From Actinophytocola sp049647105 (GTDB taxonomy: Bacteria; Actinomycetota; Actinomycetes; Mycobacteriales; Pseudonocardiaceae), in contig NZ_JBARWZ010000053.1 in NCBI RefSeq assembly GCF_049647105.1, positions 16,748 through 80,747 of the forward strand: a stretch of DNA of 64,000 bases, given 5' to 3'. The notes under the pieces were generated by a model. It had not been told where the DNA came from and did not search any database. It worked only from the letters and a program-made list of their open reading frames with translations. Position 1 is the stretch's first letter, and each line of letters starts with the position of its first letter. Positions 32,176 to 41,700 of this stretch are shown here, one piece after another. Made by a program: the position numbers and the translations under genes.

Positions 32176-33534
32176 TTCCTCTTGTATGCCGTTCGTCTGA
32201 ATCACCTGCCGGTACCAGTGTGCGCTGTCCTTCCAGACACGAGCCTGCGTCGCGTAGTCCACGTGAACGATGCCGAACCGCTTCGCGTACCCGTACGCCC
32301 ACTCGAAGTTGTCCAGCAGCGACCACACGAAGTATCCCCGAAGGTCCACGCCGTGCGTGATCGCCTCGTGCACGACCTCCAGATGATCCCGCAGGTAGCC
32401 GATCCGGTCGTCGTCGCGTACCCCGTCGACGCCGAGCTCGTCGTCGAACGCCGCCCCGTTCTCGGTGATCATCAGGGGGATCTGCCGGTACTGGTCGTGC
32501 ACCCGGTGTACCACGTTACGCAGGCCCTGCGCGTCGATCGCCCAGCCCATCGCGGTCCGAGGGCCGGGCGGCTGGACGAACCGGACATCGCGGCACCCCG
32601 GCCACGGCGACGGGCCGTCGGCAGGCGGGCCCGCGTCGACCAGCGTCGGTGTGTAGTAGTTGATGCCCAGCAGGTCGATCGGTGCCGCGATCACCGCGAG
32701 GTCCGCGGGCAGCACGAACGACCAGTCGGTCAGCCGTGCCGTGTCGCGCAGGACGTCGACGGGGTAGTGACCTCGGAACAGCGGGTCGAGGAACAGCCGG
32801 TTGGCGAGCCCGTCGATCCGCCGCACCGCGTTCGTCGCGGGCGCCGACGTGACCGCGGGCAGCACCGACGACAGGTTCAGGGTGATCGACACCTGCGCGG
32901 GCTCCGGCAGGACCGCGCGCAGCGCCTGCGTGCCGAGCCCGTGAGCCAGGAGCAGGTGGTGCGCGGCCCGCAGCGCCAGCGCCGGGTCGGTCCGTCCCGG
33001 CGCGTGCTCGCCGGAGGCGTACCCGAGGAAGGCGGAACACCACGGCTCGTTCAGCGTGGTCCAGATCGGGACCCGGTCGCCGAGGCGCGCCCCGACCAGC
33101 TCCGCGTACTCCGCGAACCGGGCGGCGGTGTCCCGCGCACCCCACCCGCCGGAGTCCTCCAGCTCCTGCGGGAGGTCCCAGTGGTAGAGCGTGAGCATCG
33201 GCTCGATGCCGTGTGCCACCAGCTCGTCCACCAGGCGCTCGTAGTGGTCCAGCCCGGCCGCGTTGGCCGGGCCCTTGCCCGTCGGCTGGATCCTGGGCCA
33301 CGACACGGAGAACCGGTACGCCGCCAGCCCCATGTCGGCCATCAGCGCGACATCCTCACGGAAGAGGCGGTAGTGGTCGGCCGCCACGTCCCCGTTGTCG
33401 CCGCCCTCGACCCGGCCCGGCGTGTGGCTGAAGGTGTCCCAGATGGACGGTCCTCGGCCGTCGACATCGTGCGCGCCCTCGATCTGGTAGGCCGCCGTCG
33501 CCGCGCCCCACACGAAACCGTCGGGAAACCTCAT
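32173..33534 (-). CDS. GH1 beta-glucosidase, cytoplasmic
   Basis: Retaining beta-glucosidase (453 aa) that splits imported beta-gluco-oligosaccharides to glucose. The GH1 N-terminal signature FPDGFVWGAATAAYQIEGA, acid/base Glu163 in TTLNEPW and nucleophile Glu358 in LMITENGA are present. There is no signal peptide, matching an intracellular role after the ABC importer. ATG 33534 follows GAGGGGG; reading on upstream gives only translated 30-bp repeats (SEPSSGR units) and is rejected. It is the last gene of the importer operon. Confidence 0.95.
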   Translation of the reverse strand: MRFPDGFVWGAATAAYQIEGAHDVDGRGPSIWDTFSHTPGRVEGGDNGDVAADHYRLFREDVALMADMGLAAYRFSVSWPRIQPTGKGPANAAGLDHYERLVDELVAHGIEPMLTLYHWDLPQELEDSGGWGARDTAARFAEYAELVGARLGDRVPIWTTLNEPWCSAFLGYASGEHAPGRTDPALALRAAHHLLLAHGLGTQALRAVLPEPAQVSITLNLSSVLPAVTSAPATNAVRRIDGLANRLFLDPLFRGHYPVDVLRDTARLTDWSFVLPADLAVIAAPIDLLGINYYTPTLVDAGPPADGPSPWPGCRDVRFVQPPGPRTAMGWAIDAQGLRNVVHRVHDQYRQIPLMITENGAAFDDELGVDGVRDDDRIGYLRDHLEVVHEAITHGVDLRGYFVWSLLDNFEWAYGYAKRFGIVHVDYATQARVWKDSAHWYRQVIQTNGIQEE

Positions 33535-33550
33535 GACGCCCCCTCGCCCA

Positions 33551-33640
33551 CTCGATGGTTCGCTCCGCAAGCTCCGGCCGCTTGATGGTTCGCTCCGCAA
33601 GCTCCGCGCGCTTGATGGTTCGCTCCGCAAGCTCCGCTCA
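33551..33640 (-). repeat. Three 30-bp tandem repeats between importer permease and beta-glucosidase
   Basis: Units start at 33551, 33581 and 33611. Each reads CT(C/T)GATGGTTCGCTCCGCA followed by AGCTCCG and four variable bases. The third unit ends in TCA, the complement of the permease TGA stop. The array fills nearly all of the intergenic gap. GCTTG/CAAGC arms in each unit allow a small hairpin. Confidence 0.88.
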
Positions 33641-34474
33641 CCCCTTCACCGCCCCCTGCATGATTCCTCCGATGATCTGCCTGCCCAGCACGAGAAAGAC
33701 GATGAGCATCGGGAAGGTGGCGATCACCGTGCCCGCGAGCACGAGCGAGTAGTCCACCTCGATGCCGCTTCTCGTGTTGGCGATGGCCACCTGCACGGTC
33801 GGGTTCTGCGTGTTCAGCAGGATCAGCGGCCAGAACAGGTCGTTCCAGTACGTGATGAACGTGAGCAGCCCCAGCACCGCGGCACCCGGCCGGGCGATGG
33901 GCAGCACGACGTTCCAGTAGATGCGCAGCGTCGACGCGCCGTCCACGCGCCCGGCCTCCAGCAGTTCGGTCGGCATCGCGGAGTACAGGTACTGGCGCAT
34001 GAAGAACACGCCGAACGCGCTCACCAGCGCGGGCACGATCACACCCCGAAGGTCGTTCGCCCAGCCGAACCACTGCGTGACCATGATGTAGAGCGGGATG
34101 ATCGCGAGCTGGGTCGGCACCAGCATCGTGCCAACCACGGCCGCGAACAGCCCGCCTCGGCCGCGGAAGCTGAGCTTGGCGAACGCGAAACCCGCGAGCG
34201 TGGACGTGAACACCACCGCGATCGTGATGGTCCCGGCGACGATCACCGAGTTGGTCAGCGCCAGCCCGAAGTTGCCCTGCTCGAACGCCTTCTCCAGGTT
34301 GTCCCACAACGAACCGCCCGGCACGAGCGGCGGGGGATAGCGGCCGATGGCCGACTGGTCGCGCGAGGACACCACGACCGACCAGTACAGCGGGAAGATC
34401 GAGACGATGATGATCGCGAACAGGATCGCGTAGGTGCCCCAGCGGGCCTGGTCGGGTGCTCGTCTGCGTGTCAT
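33638..34474 (-). CDS. Sugar ABC importer permease (MalG type)
   Basis: A 278-aa inner-membrane subunit of a carbohydrate uptake (CUT1) importer with about six transmembrane helices and the EAA loop: LLEAGRVDGASTLRIYWNVV then LPIARPGAAVLG. It pairs with the permease encoded 1 bp upstream; the ATPase is not here, as usual for actinobacteria, where a shared MsiK-type ATPase serves several importers. The stop lies in the 30-bp repeat. Confidence 0.92.
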   Translation of the reverse strand: MTRRRAPDQARWGTYAILFAIIIVSIFPLYWSVVVSSRDQSAIGRYPPPLVPGGSLWDNLEKAFEQGNFGLALTNSVIVAGTITIAVVFTSTLAGFAFAKLSFRGRGGLFAAVVGTMLVPTQLAIIPLYIMVTQWFGWANDLRGVIVPALVSAFGVFFMRQYLYSAMPTELLEAGRVDGASTLRIYWNVVLPIARPGAAVLGLLTFITYWNDLFWPLILLNTQNPTVQVAIANTRSGIEVDYSLVLAGTVIATFPMLIVFLVLGRQIIGGIMQGAVKG

Positions 34475-34475
34475 G

Positions 34476-35465
34476 TCAGTCGTCCGCCGATCGGATCCGG
34501 CGCACCAGCAGGAAGTTGACCAGTGCGATGACGACGGTGATCACGAACAGGGTCCACGCGATCGCGGCCCCGTAGCCGTACCGCCCGTTCGTCCAGAACT
34601 GCTGGTACAGGTAGAGGACGACGGTCTGGAACTCCCGTTCCGGGCCGCCGTTGCTGTTACGGGTCGTGTCGAACAGGAATGGTTCCGCGAACAGTTGCAG
34701 CGCGCCGATCGTCGACACGATGACCGTGAAGATGATCGTCGGGCGCAGGCTGGGGATCGTGATGTGCCAGAACTGCTGCCAGCGGCTCGCCCCGTCGATC
34801 GACGCGGACTCGTACAGCTCGTACGGGATGGTCTGCATCGCCGCGAGGTAGATCAGCGCGTTGTAGCCGGTCCAGTGCCAGATCACCATCGTCGACACCG
34901 CGAGCCACGACGCCCACTTGTCCGCGCGCCAGTCGACCGGGTTGTCCATGAACGGCTGCAGGAAGAAGTTCAGCAGCCCGAAGTCACGCGCGAAGATCTG
35001 GTTGAAGATCAGCGCGACCGCCGCCACCGACGTGATGTACGGGACCAGCACGCCCATGCGCAGGAACAGCCGCCCGCGCAGCCGGTAGTTCAGCAGGTGC
35101 GCGATCCCCAGCGCCAGCAGCAACTGCGGCACGGTCGACACGATGCCGATGCCGAAGGTGTTGATCAGCGCGTTGTGGAAGTTGTCGTCGGACAGCAGCT
35201 TGCCGTAGTTGTCGAGCCCGACGGAGACGTCCTCGCTGCCGGGCTTGCGCGGGCTCCACGCGGTGGTCGAGATGACCGCCGTGTAGATCAGCGGGAACAG
35301 CCCGAAGACCGCGAACAACCCGAAGAACGGCAGGACGTACAGGTACGGCGAGCCCTTGACGTCGAAGCGGTACAGCCGCGACCGCCAGGCCTGCCCGCGG
35401 GGTGAGGGCCCCGTGGGGCGCCGCCCATCAGGCGGCGCCCCACGGTCGGAGAGCTGCGTGCTCAT
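34476..35465 (-). CDS. Sugar ABC importer permease (MalF type)
   Basis: A 329-aa CUT1 permease subunit: hydrophobic helices from YLYVLPFFGLFAVFGLFPLI onward and the EAA loop LYESASIDGASRWQQFWHIT then IPSLRPT. It overlaps the binding-protein gene by 4 bp (ATGA) and is followed by the second permease after 1 bp. It probably imports beta-1,3 or beta-1,4 gluco-oligosaccharides, judging from the flanking GH16 and GH1 genes. Confidence 0.92.
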   Translation of the reverse strand: MSTQLSDRGAPPDGRRPTGPSPRGQAWRSRLYRFDVKGSPYLYVLPFFGLFAVFGLFPLIYTAVISTTAWSPRKPGSEDVSVGLDNYGKLLSDDNFHNALINTFGIGIVSTVPQLLLALGIAHLLNYRLRGRLFLRMGVLVPYITSVAAVALIFNQIFARDFGLLNFFLQPFMDNPVDWRADKWASWLAVSTMVIWHWTGYNALIYLAAMQTIPYELYESASIDGASRWQQFWHITIPSLRPTIIFTVIVSTIGALQLFAEPFLFDTTRNSNGGPEREFQTVVLYLYQQFWTNGRYGYGAAIAWTLFVITVVIALVNFLLVRRIRSADD

Positions 35466-36730
35466 CCATCACCCGCGGCTGCTTCGATGTCGTTCATCGC
35501 CGACTCCCAGGCCTCCTCGGGATCGGTGCCCTGCTCGACGCTGTTCAGCGCGCCCGCGAACGTGTTGCCGATGACGCCGCTCTGCGGCCCGACGACCTGC
35601 ACCGGCGCGTTCTCCAGCGAGGCGGGGTAGATCTTCCCGGCGGGTGCGCCGGAGAAGAACTCCGACGTGAAGTCCGCGATGTCGGGCTGTGACCAGGTCG
35701 ACTCCTGGCTCGGGAAGTTGCCGATCGATGTGAACAGCTTGATGTTCTGCTCCGGCGCGGTCAGCCACTTCGCCAGATCGACGGCCTTGTCGACGTTCTT
35801 GCCCTGCGACGGCACGGTCACGTACGAGCCGCCCCAGTTGCCGGAACCGCCTGGGATCTTCGCGATGTCCCACTTGCCCTTGGTGTCCGGCGCGTTGCCC
35901 TGGATGTAGCCCATCATCCACGCGGGGCAGGTGATCGTCGCGAACTGGCCCTGCTGGAAGCCGGTGTTCCACTCGGGCGAGAACTCCGGCAGCGCGGCGG
36001 ACTGGCCAGCCTTGATCGCGCCGACCGTGAGGTCCCACGCGTCCTTGACGACCTTGTTGTCCTCGACGATCAGGTCGCCGTTCGCGTTGTAGAAGGTCTC
36101 CTCCTCGTTGCCGAGGACGCCGGTGAAGACGTGCCCGCCCGCGTCGAACCACTTGGTCTTCGGCGCCTTCTGCTGGAACTGCTTGCCGATGTCGACGTAG
36201 TCCTCCCACGTCGGCCACAGCGCGGACACCTCGTCACGGGTCGTCGGCAGGCCGGCCTGTGCGAACAGGTCGGTCCGGTAACACATGGCGAGGCCGCCGA
36301 TGTCGGTCGGCAGGCCGATCAGCGCGCCACCGTCCGCGGTGGACGCACGCTGCACGGTGGACTCGGTCCACTGCGCGGTGTCGACGCCCTTGTCCTTGAA
36401 GTTCACGAACGAGTCCGACTGCCCGATGAACCCGGACACCTGGCCGACCTCGATCACCTCGAGGTCCGCCGTGCCGGAGCCCGCGGTCAGGCGGGCCTGC
36501 AGGTTCTGGTGGTGCGTGCCGAAGTCGCTGCGGTTCTCGACGATCTTGACGCCGTGCGCCTTCTCGTACTCGTCGTAGAGCGCGCGGTTGTCCGGTAACG
36601 AGAAGCTGTCGCCGAAGACGTTGATCGTCAGCGTGTTCCCGCCGTCCTCGCCGGATTCGCCGCCTGAGCCACAGGCGGTGAGGACGAGGGCGGTCGCGGC
36701 GATGCACGCGACGATCCCTGAGTTACGCAT
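35462..36730 (-). CDS. Sugar ABC importer binding lipoprotein
   Basis: A 422-aa extracellular solute-binding protein family 1 with signal sequence and lipobox LTAC (Cys20), then TLTINVFGDSF, VEVGQVSGF-type EVIEVGQVSGFIGQSD and WDIAKIPGGSGNWGGSYVTV. It catches oligosaccharides for the two permeases. ATG 36730 follows AGGAGG. An 18-bp LacI-type operator lies 37 bp upstream, so the importer-glucosidase operon should be repressed by the LacI protein encoded at its far end. Confidence 0.92.
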   Translation of the reverse strand: MRNSGIVACIAATALVLTACGSGGESGEDGGNTLTINVFGDSFSLPDNRALYDEYEKAHGVKIVENRSDFGTHHQNLQARLTAGSGTADLEVIEVGQVSGFIGQSDSFVNFKDKGVDTAQWTESTVQRASTADGGALIGLPTDIGGLAMCYRTDLFAQAGLPTTRDEVSALWPTWEDYVDIGKQFQQKAPKTKWFDAGGHVFTGVLGNEEETFYNANGDLIVEDNKVVKDAWDLTVGAIKAGQSAALPEFSPEWNTGFQQGQFATITCPAWMMGYIQGNAPDTKGKWDIAKIPGGSGNWGGSYVTVPSQGKNVDKAVDLAKWLTAPEQNIKLFTSIGNFPSQESTWSQPDIADFTSEFFSGAPAGKIYPASLENAPVQVVGPQSGVIGNTFAGALNSVEQGTDPEEAWESAMNDIEAAAGDG

Positions 36731-36766
36731 GTCTGGCCTCCTGCGGCCACGTCGGTGTGGACAAAG

Positions 36767-36784
36767 CATGAGAGCGCTCTCATG
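36767..36784. promoter_or_regulatory. LacI/CebR-type operator of the importer operon
   Basis: CATGAGAGCGCTCTCATG is a perfect 18-bp palindrome with the core GAGAGCGCTCTC, like the CebR operator TGGGAGCGCTCCCA. It sits 37 bp before the binding-protein start codon. Confidence 0.85.
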
Positions 36785-36852
36785 GGTTACCGAAGGATCT
36801 CGGGCCGACCTGGTTGTGTCAAGACCCGTAACCGGGACGTTGTGGACAAAAG

Positions 36853-36890
36853 CCGGTCCCCCGCACCTGGGACGTGGCGCGGGGGACCGG
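36853..36890 (-). terminator. Intrinsic terminator of the glucanase gene
   Basis: A perfect 12-bp stem CCGGTCCCCCGC (36853-36864) with GCGGGGGACCGG (36879-36890). On the minus strand it is followed by CTTTTG. It separates the GH16 transcript from the importer promoter and operator. Confidence 0.85.
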
Positions 36891-37006
36891 TGAAAAGCGA
36901 TCCGAGCCTCCACGTGGCCTGTTTCGGGTCGCGCGGATCGCCAGCCCGCCTCCCCGGAGGTCAACGGCGTCGGCCGTGCCGGGGCATGGTGGACGTCTGT
37001 CGGGCA

Positions 37007-38392
37007 CTATCTCCCGAAGTTGAACCAGTTGACGTTGACGAAGTCGGCAGGCTGGCCGCTGCTGAACGTCAGGAACACGTCGTGCACGCCGGTTACCCCG
37101 GAGATGTTCGCCGGGATGGTCCGCCAGCTGTTCCAGCCGCCGGTGTTGCCGACCGCGAAGCTGCCGATCGGCGCGTTCGACCGGGAGTCGAGGCGCACCT
37201 CGATCAGGCCGCTCACCCCGCCCGCCGCGCCGGAGGCGACCCTGGCCACGAACTGCCTTGCCGCCGACGACCCGAAGTCGATGTCGTCGTAGCGCGCCCA
37301 GTCACCGTTGCCGACGTAGCCGACGTGGCTGCCGCCACCCGTGTCCGCGGTGCCCTCCACGCTCAGGCCACTCTGGCCGTTGAACGACTCGGCCTCGATG
37401 CGGTCGTACGCGCTGCCACCGTCACCGGGCGGCGGGTCGGTCGGACCGCCGCCGCCACCGCGCGACCACACCGCGACGTAGTCCACCAGCATCGGACGGC
37501 CGGACACGGTCGAGGCCGTCGGTGTCGCGAACCCCGCGACCCCGTCCGGGAAGGCGCCGCCCATGGCCACGTTCAGGATGATGAAGTAGCCGTGCGAGGT
37601 CATCTGGTTCCACGTGTCGGCGGGCAGCTGGCCCTGGCTGACCGAGTGGAACTGCTGACCATCCACGTACCATCGCAGCTGGTTGGGCGAGACGCTCCGG
37701 TCCCACTCGAACCGGTAGGTGTGGAACCCGGACTGGCACGTCGAACCGGGGCACGCTCGGCTCGCGCCGATCCCGTTGTTCTCGTTGCACGGCCCGCCTG
37801 GCGCGACGCCACAGTGGAGCACGCCCCACACGGAGTTGATCCCGTTGACGTTCTCCATGATGTCGAACTCGCCGATGCCGGGCCAGTTCCAGTAGTTACC
37901 GCGGAACGGTGCGCCAAGCGCCCAGAACGCGGGCCAGTAGCCGAGCGCCTCGTTGCCGGTGACGTTCGGCATCTGGATGCGGCTTTCGATGCGCAGCACG
38001 CCACCTGACGGCGCCTGGAAGTCCGTGCGCTGCGTCTCGATGCGGGCCGAGGTCCAGTTGCCCGAGCTGTCGCGCAGGGGGGTGATGCGCAGGTTGCCGC
38101 CGCCGTCGACGCTGACGTTGGCCGGGTTGTTGGTATGGGCGGCGATCTCGCCGGTGCCCCAGTTCCATGGGCCGCCGGGATAGCTGTGCCCGATGTCGAA
38201 GATCCAGTTCGACGACGACGGGAGTGTGCCCGACGAGCCGTTGAAGTCGTCGGCCCAGACCTGTGTCCAGCCCGAGTCCGGCGGCGGCACGGATGCTTCC
38301 GCGGTGTAGGTGAGGGGTGTCAGGACGAGTACTGCGGCAGCGGCCACACCGAAAGCGAACCTTCGGCGCGATGGCGCGCGGGTAGTGGGCAT
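37007..38392 (-). CDS. Secreted GH16 beta-glucanase (laminarinase type) with C-terminal CBM6
   Basis: Extracellular endo-beta-glucanase, 461 aa. A signal peptide (RRRFAFGVAAAAVLVLTP, cleavage near AEA-S) is followed by a GH16 domain with catalytic ExDxxE in PGIGEFDIMENVNG (Glu175, Asp177, Glu180), a Gly/Pro linker (GGGGGPTDPPPGDGG) and a CBM6 module (YDRIEAESFNGQSG; VGYVGNGDWARYDDIDFG; ending FVNVNWFNFGR). GH16 with CBM6 usually means beta-1,3-glucan. ATG 38392 follows AAGGAGG. A LacI-type operator lies upstream. Confidence 0.94.
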   Translation of the reverse strand: MPTTRAPSRRRFAFGVAAAAVLVLTPLTYTAEASVPPPDSGWTQVWADDFNGSSGTLPSSSNWIFDIGHSYPGGPWNWGTGEIAAHTNNPANVSVDGGGNLRITPLRDSSGNWTSARIETQRTDFQAPSGGVLRIESRIQMPNVTGNEALGYWPAFWALGAPFRGNYWNWPGIGEFDIMENVNGINSVWGVLHCGVAPGGPCNENNGIGASRACPGSTCQSGFHTYRFEWDRSVSPNQLRWYVDGQQFHSVSQGQLPADTWNQMTSHGYFIILNVAMGGAFPDGVAGFATPTASTVSGRPMLVDYVAVWSRGGGGGPTDPPPGDGGSAYDRIEAESFNGQSGLSVEGTADTGGGSHVGYVGNGDWARYDDIDFGSSAARQFVARVASGAAGGVSGLIEVRLDSRSNAPIGSFAVGNTGGWNSWRTIPANISGVTGVHDVFLTFSSGQPADFVNVNWFNFGR

Positions 38393-38764
38393 GGGCGGTG
38401 ACCTCCTTGTCACGCTCGGGCAGGGTTCCGAGTGCCTGTTGAACAGGCCGCAGATGTTGCCGATAGTCATGGAAGCGCTCTCACAACGGATTGTCAACAG
38501 TCGGCCACGTCTCGTGGACCTTCCATTCCGTGTGGGGTCGGTTACGCTGACCTAGGCGAGGAAGCCGGTACCCGATGGGCCCCACCAGGGCGAAGGGTGC
38601 ATATCGCGCGGATCATCCAGATCGTTACACCCAACGCGAGAAAATCCGCCGTCGACACATGGCTCCGGGGTTTCGGGACTGTTAAGCTCACGTCAACACG
38701 CGGGCCACCGCCGTCCCGCGCCCAGCTAACAGTTGAGCGCGAGGACGACGAGGGAGGTCGACGC
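38393..38764. other. Divergent intergenic region between glucanase and gltB
   Basis: This 372-bp region holds the glucanase operator at 38470-38483 and, on the plus strand, the gltB leader with a candidate -10 (TTAAGCT near 38685) and Shine-Dalgarno GGGAGG. Short open frames run through it but none has a convincing start. No structured RNA is recognised. Confidence 0.6.
38470..38483. promoter_or_regulatory. LacI/CebR-type operator of the glucanase gene
   Basis: TGGAAGCGCTCTCA has the same AGCGCT centre as the operator at 36767 and matches TGRGAGCGCTCYCA with one change per arm. It lies 78 bp upstream of the GH16 start codon. Confidence 0.75.
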
Positions 38765-41700
38765 GTGATCTATTCCGCCCTACCCACCGCACGAGGTCTT
38801 TACGACCCCACCACCGAACGTGACGCGTGTGGCGTGGCGATGGTCGCGGACATCCAGGGGCGCAGGTCGCACGGCATCGTGACCGACGCTCTGGTGGCGC
38901 TGGCCAACCTGGAACACCGAGGTGCCGCGGGCGCGGAGCCCACCAGCGGCGACGGCGCCGGCATCCTCCTCCAGCTCCCCGACGGACTGCTGCGTGCGGT
39001 CGTCGACTTCGACCTGCCCGCCCCCGCGCGGGACGGCGCCAGCACCTACGCGGCAGGCATCGCCTTCCTGCCCAAGGACATCGACCAGCGGGCCAGAGCC
39101 GTCTCGCTGGTCGAGCGCATCGCCAAGGAAGAAGGGCTCGAAGTCCTCGGCTGGCGGGACGTGCCGGTGGCTCCGGACGCGGCCGACGTCGGCCCGACCG
39201 CGCAGTCGGTCATGCCGCACTTCGCGATGCCGTTCGTGGCCGCGCCCACCGACGTCGACGGCAACCGGATCGGCGGCATCGAGCTGGACCGCTTGGCGTT
39301 CTGCCTGCGCAAGCGCGCGGAGCACGAGAGCGGCGCGGCGGGCTGCGGCGTCTACTTCCCTTCGCTGTCCGCGCGCACGGTCGTCTACAAGGGAATGCTG
39401 ACGACCGCGCAGCTGCCGGTGTTCTTCACCGACCTCACCGACCCCCGGCTCACCAGCGCGATCGCGCTGGTGCACAGCCGGTTCTCCACCAACACGTTCC
39501 CGTCGTGGCCGCTCGCGCACCCGTTCCGGTTCGTCGCGCACAACGGTGAGATCAACACGATCCGCGGCAACCGCAACCGCATGCGCGCGCGTGAGGCGCT
39601 GCTCGCGAGCGACCTGCTGCCCGGCGACCTCGCCAGGCTCTACCCGATCTGCGACCCGGACGGCTCGGACTCCGCGTCCTTCGACGAGGTCCTCGAGCTG
39701 CTGCACCTCGGCGGCCGCAGCCTGCCGCACGCGGTGCTGATGATGATCCCGGAGGCGTGGGAGAACAACGCCAACCTGGACCAGGAGCGCCGCGCGTTCT
39801 ACAAGTTCCACGCCAGCCTCATGGAGCCGTGGGACGGCCCCGCGTCGGTCACCTTCTCCGACGGCACGCTCGTCGGCGCGGTCCTGGACCGCAACGGCCT
39901 GCGCCCGGCGCGATGGTGGCGCACCACCGACGACCGCGTCGTGTTCGCGAGCGAGACCGGTGTGCTGGACCTGCCGCCGGACCAGATCGTCGCGAAGGGA
40001 CGGTTGCAGCCCGGCCGCATGTTCCTCGTGGACACCGCGGCAGGCAAGATCGTCGACGACGACGAGATCAAGTCCGGGCTGGCCGCCGAGCGTCCCTACG
40101 GGGAGTGGCTGCACGCAGGCCTGCTCAAGCTCACGAACCTGCCCGACCGCGAGCACGTCGTGCAGACCAACGAGTCCGTGCTGCGCCGCCAGCTCTCCTT
40201 CGGCTACACCGAGGAGGAGCTGAAGATCCTGCTCGCGCCGATGGCGACCACCGGCGCGGAGCCGATCGGGTCGATGGGCACGGACACCCCGCCCGCCGCC
40301 CTCTCGAAGCGGCCCCGGCTGCTCTACGACTACTTCAAGCAGAACTTCGCCCAGGTGACGAACCCGCCGCTGGACGCGATCCGCGAGGAGATCGTCACGT
40401 CGGTGCAGCGCATCATGGGCCCGGAGCAGAACCTGCTGGAGCCCAGTCCCGCGTCGTGCCGCCACATCCAGCTGCCGTACCCGGTGATCGACAACGACGA
40501 GCTGGCCAAGCTCATCCACCTCAACGACGACGGCGACATGCCGGGCTACGCCTGCACTGTCATCCCCGGTCTGTACGAAGTGGACGGTGGGGGCGATGCG
40601 CTGGCCTCGGCCGTCGAGCGGGTGCGGCGCGAGGCGTCCGAGGCGATCGCGGCCGGGGCACGCACGCTCGTGCTGTCCGACCGGGACGCCGACCACCGGA
40701 TGGCGCCGATCCCGTCGCTGATGCTGGTCTCCTCGGTGCACCACCACCTGGTGCGTACCAAGGAGCGACTGCGCGTCGCGCTGGTCGTCGAGACCGGTGA
40801 TGCCCGCGAGGTGCACCATGTGGCGCTGCTGCTGGGTTACGGCGCGGCGGCGGTCAACCCGTACCTGGCGTTCGAGACGATCGAGAACCTGGTCCGGCGC
40901 GGCACGCTCACCGGCATCGAGCCGAGGAACGCGGTCCGCAACTACGTCGGCGCGCTGGTCAAGGGCGTCCTCAAGATCATGTCGAAGATGGGCATCTCGA
41001 CCGTCGGCGCCTACACGGCCGCGCAGGTGTTCGAGGCGTTCGGGCTCTCCAGGGACGTGCTCGACGAGTACTTCACCGGCACCGGCAGCAAGCTCGGTGG
41101 CGTCGGCCTCGACGTGATCGCCAAGGAGGTCGCGGCGCGGCATCACCAGGCGCACCCGGAGAACCCGACCGACCGCGTCCACCGGCGTCTCGAGGTCGGC
41201 GGCGAGTACGCCTACCGCCGCGAGGGCGAGCTGCACCTGTTCACGCCGGAGACGGTGTTCCTGTTGCAGCACGCGACGAGGACGCGCCGCGAGGACGTGT
41301 ACCGCAAGTACACCGAGGAAGTGGAGCGGCTCAACCGTGAGGGCGGCGCGCTGCGCGGCCTCTTCCGGTTCAGGACCCAGGGCCGGACGCCGATCCCGCT
41401 CGAGGAGGTCGAGCCGGTCGAGAGCATCCTCAAGCGCTTCAACACCGGCGCGATGTCCTACGGGTCGATCAGCGCGGAGGCGCACGAGACCCTCGCCATC
41501 GCGATGAACCGCATCGGCGGCCGCTCCAACACCGGTGAGGGCGGCGAGGACACCGACCGCCTCTACGACACCGAGCGGCGCTCGGCGATCAAGCAGATCG
41601 CGAGCGGCCGGTTCGGCGTCACGAGCGAGTACCTCGTCAACGCGACCGACCTGCAGATCAAGATGGCGCAGGGCGCGAAGCCGGGCGAGGGCGGGCAGCT

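Noticed and set aside
33535..33630. N-terminal extension of the beta-glucosidase (SEPSSGR repeats)
   Set aside because: It is the 30-bp DNA repeat read in frame; the GH1 fold starts at ATG 33534, which has its own Shine-Dalgarno sequence.
33551..33640. CRISPR array
   Set aside because: The 30-bp units are directly adjacent with no spacers, only three units exist, and no cas genes are near.
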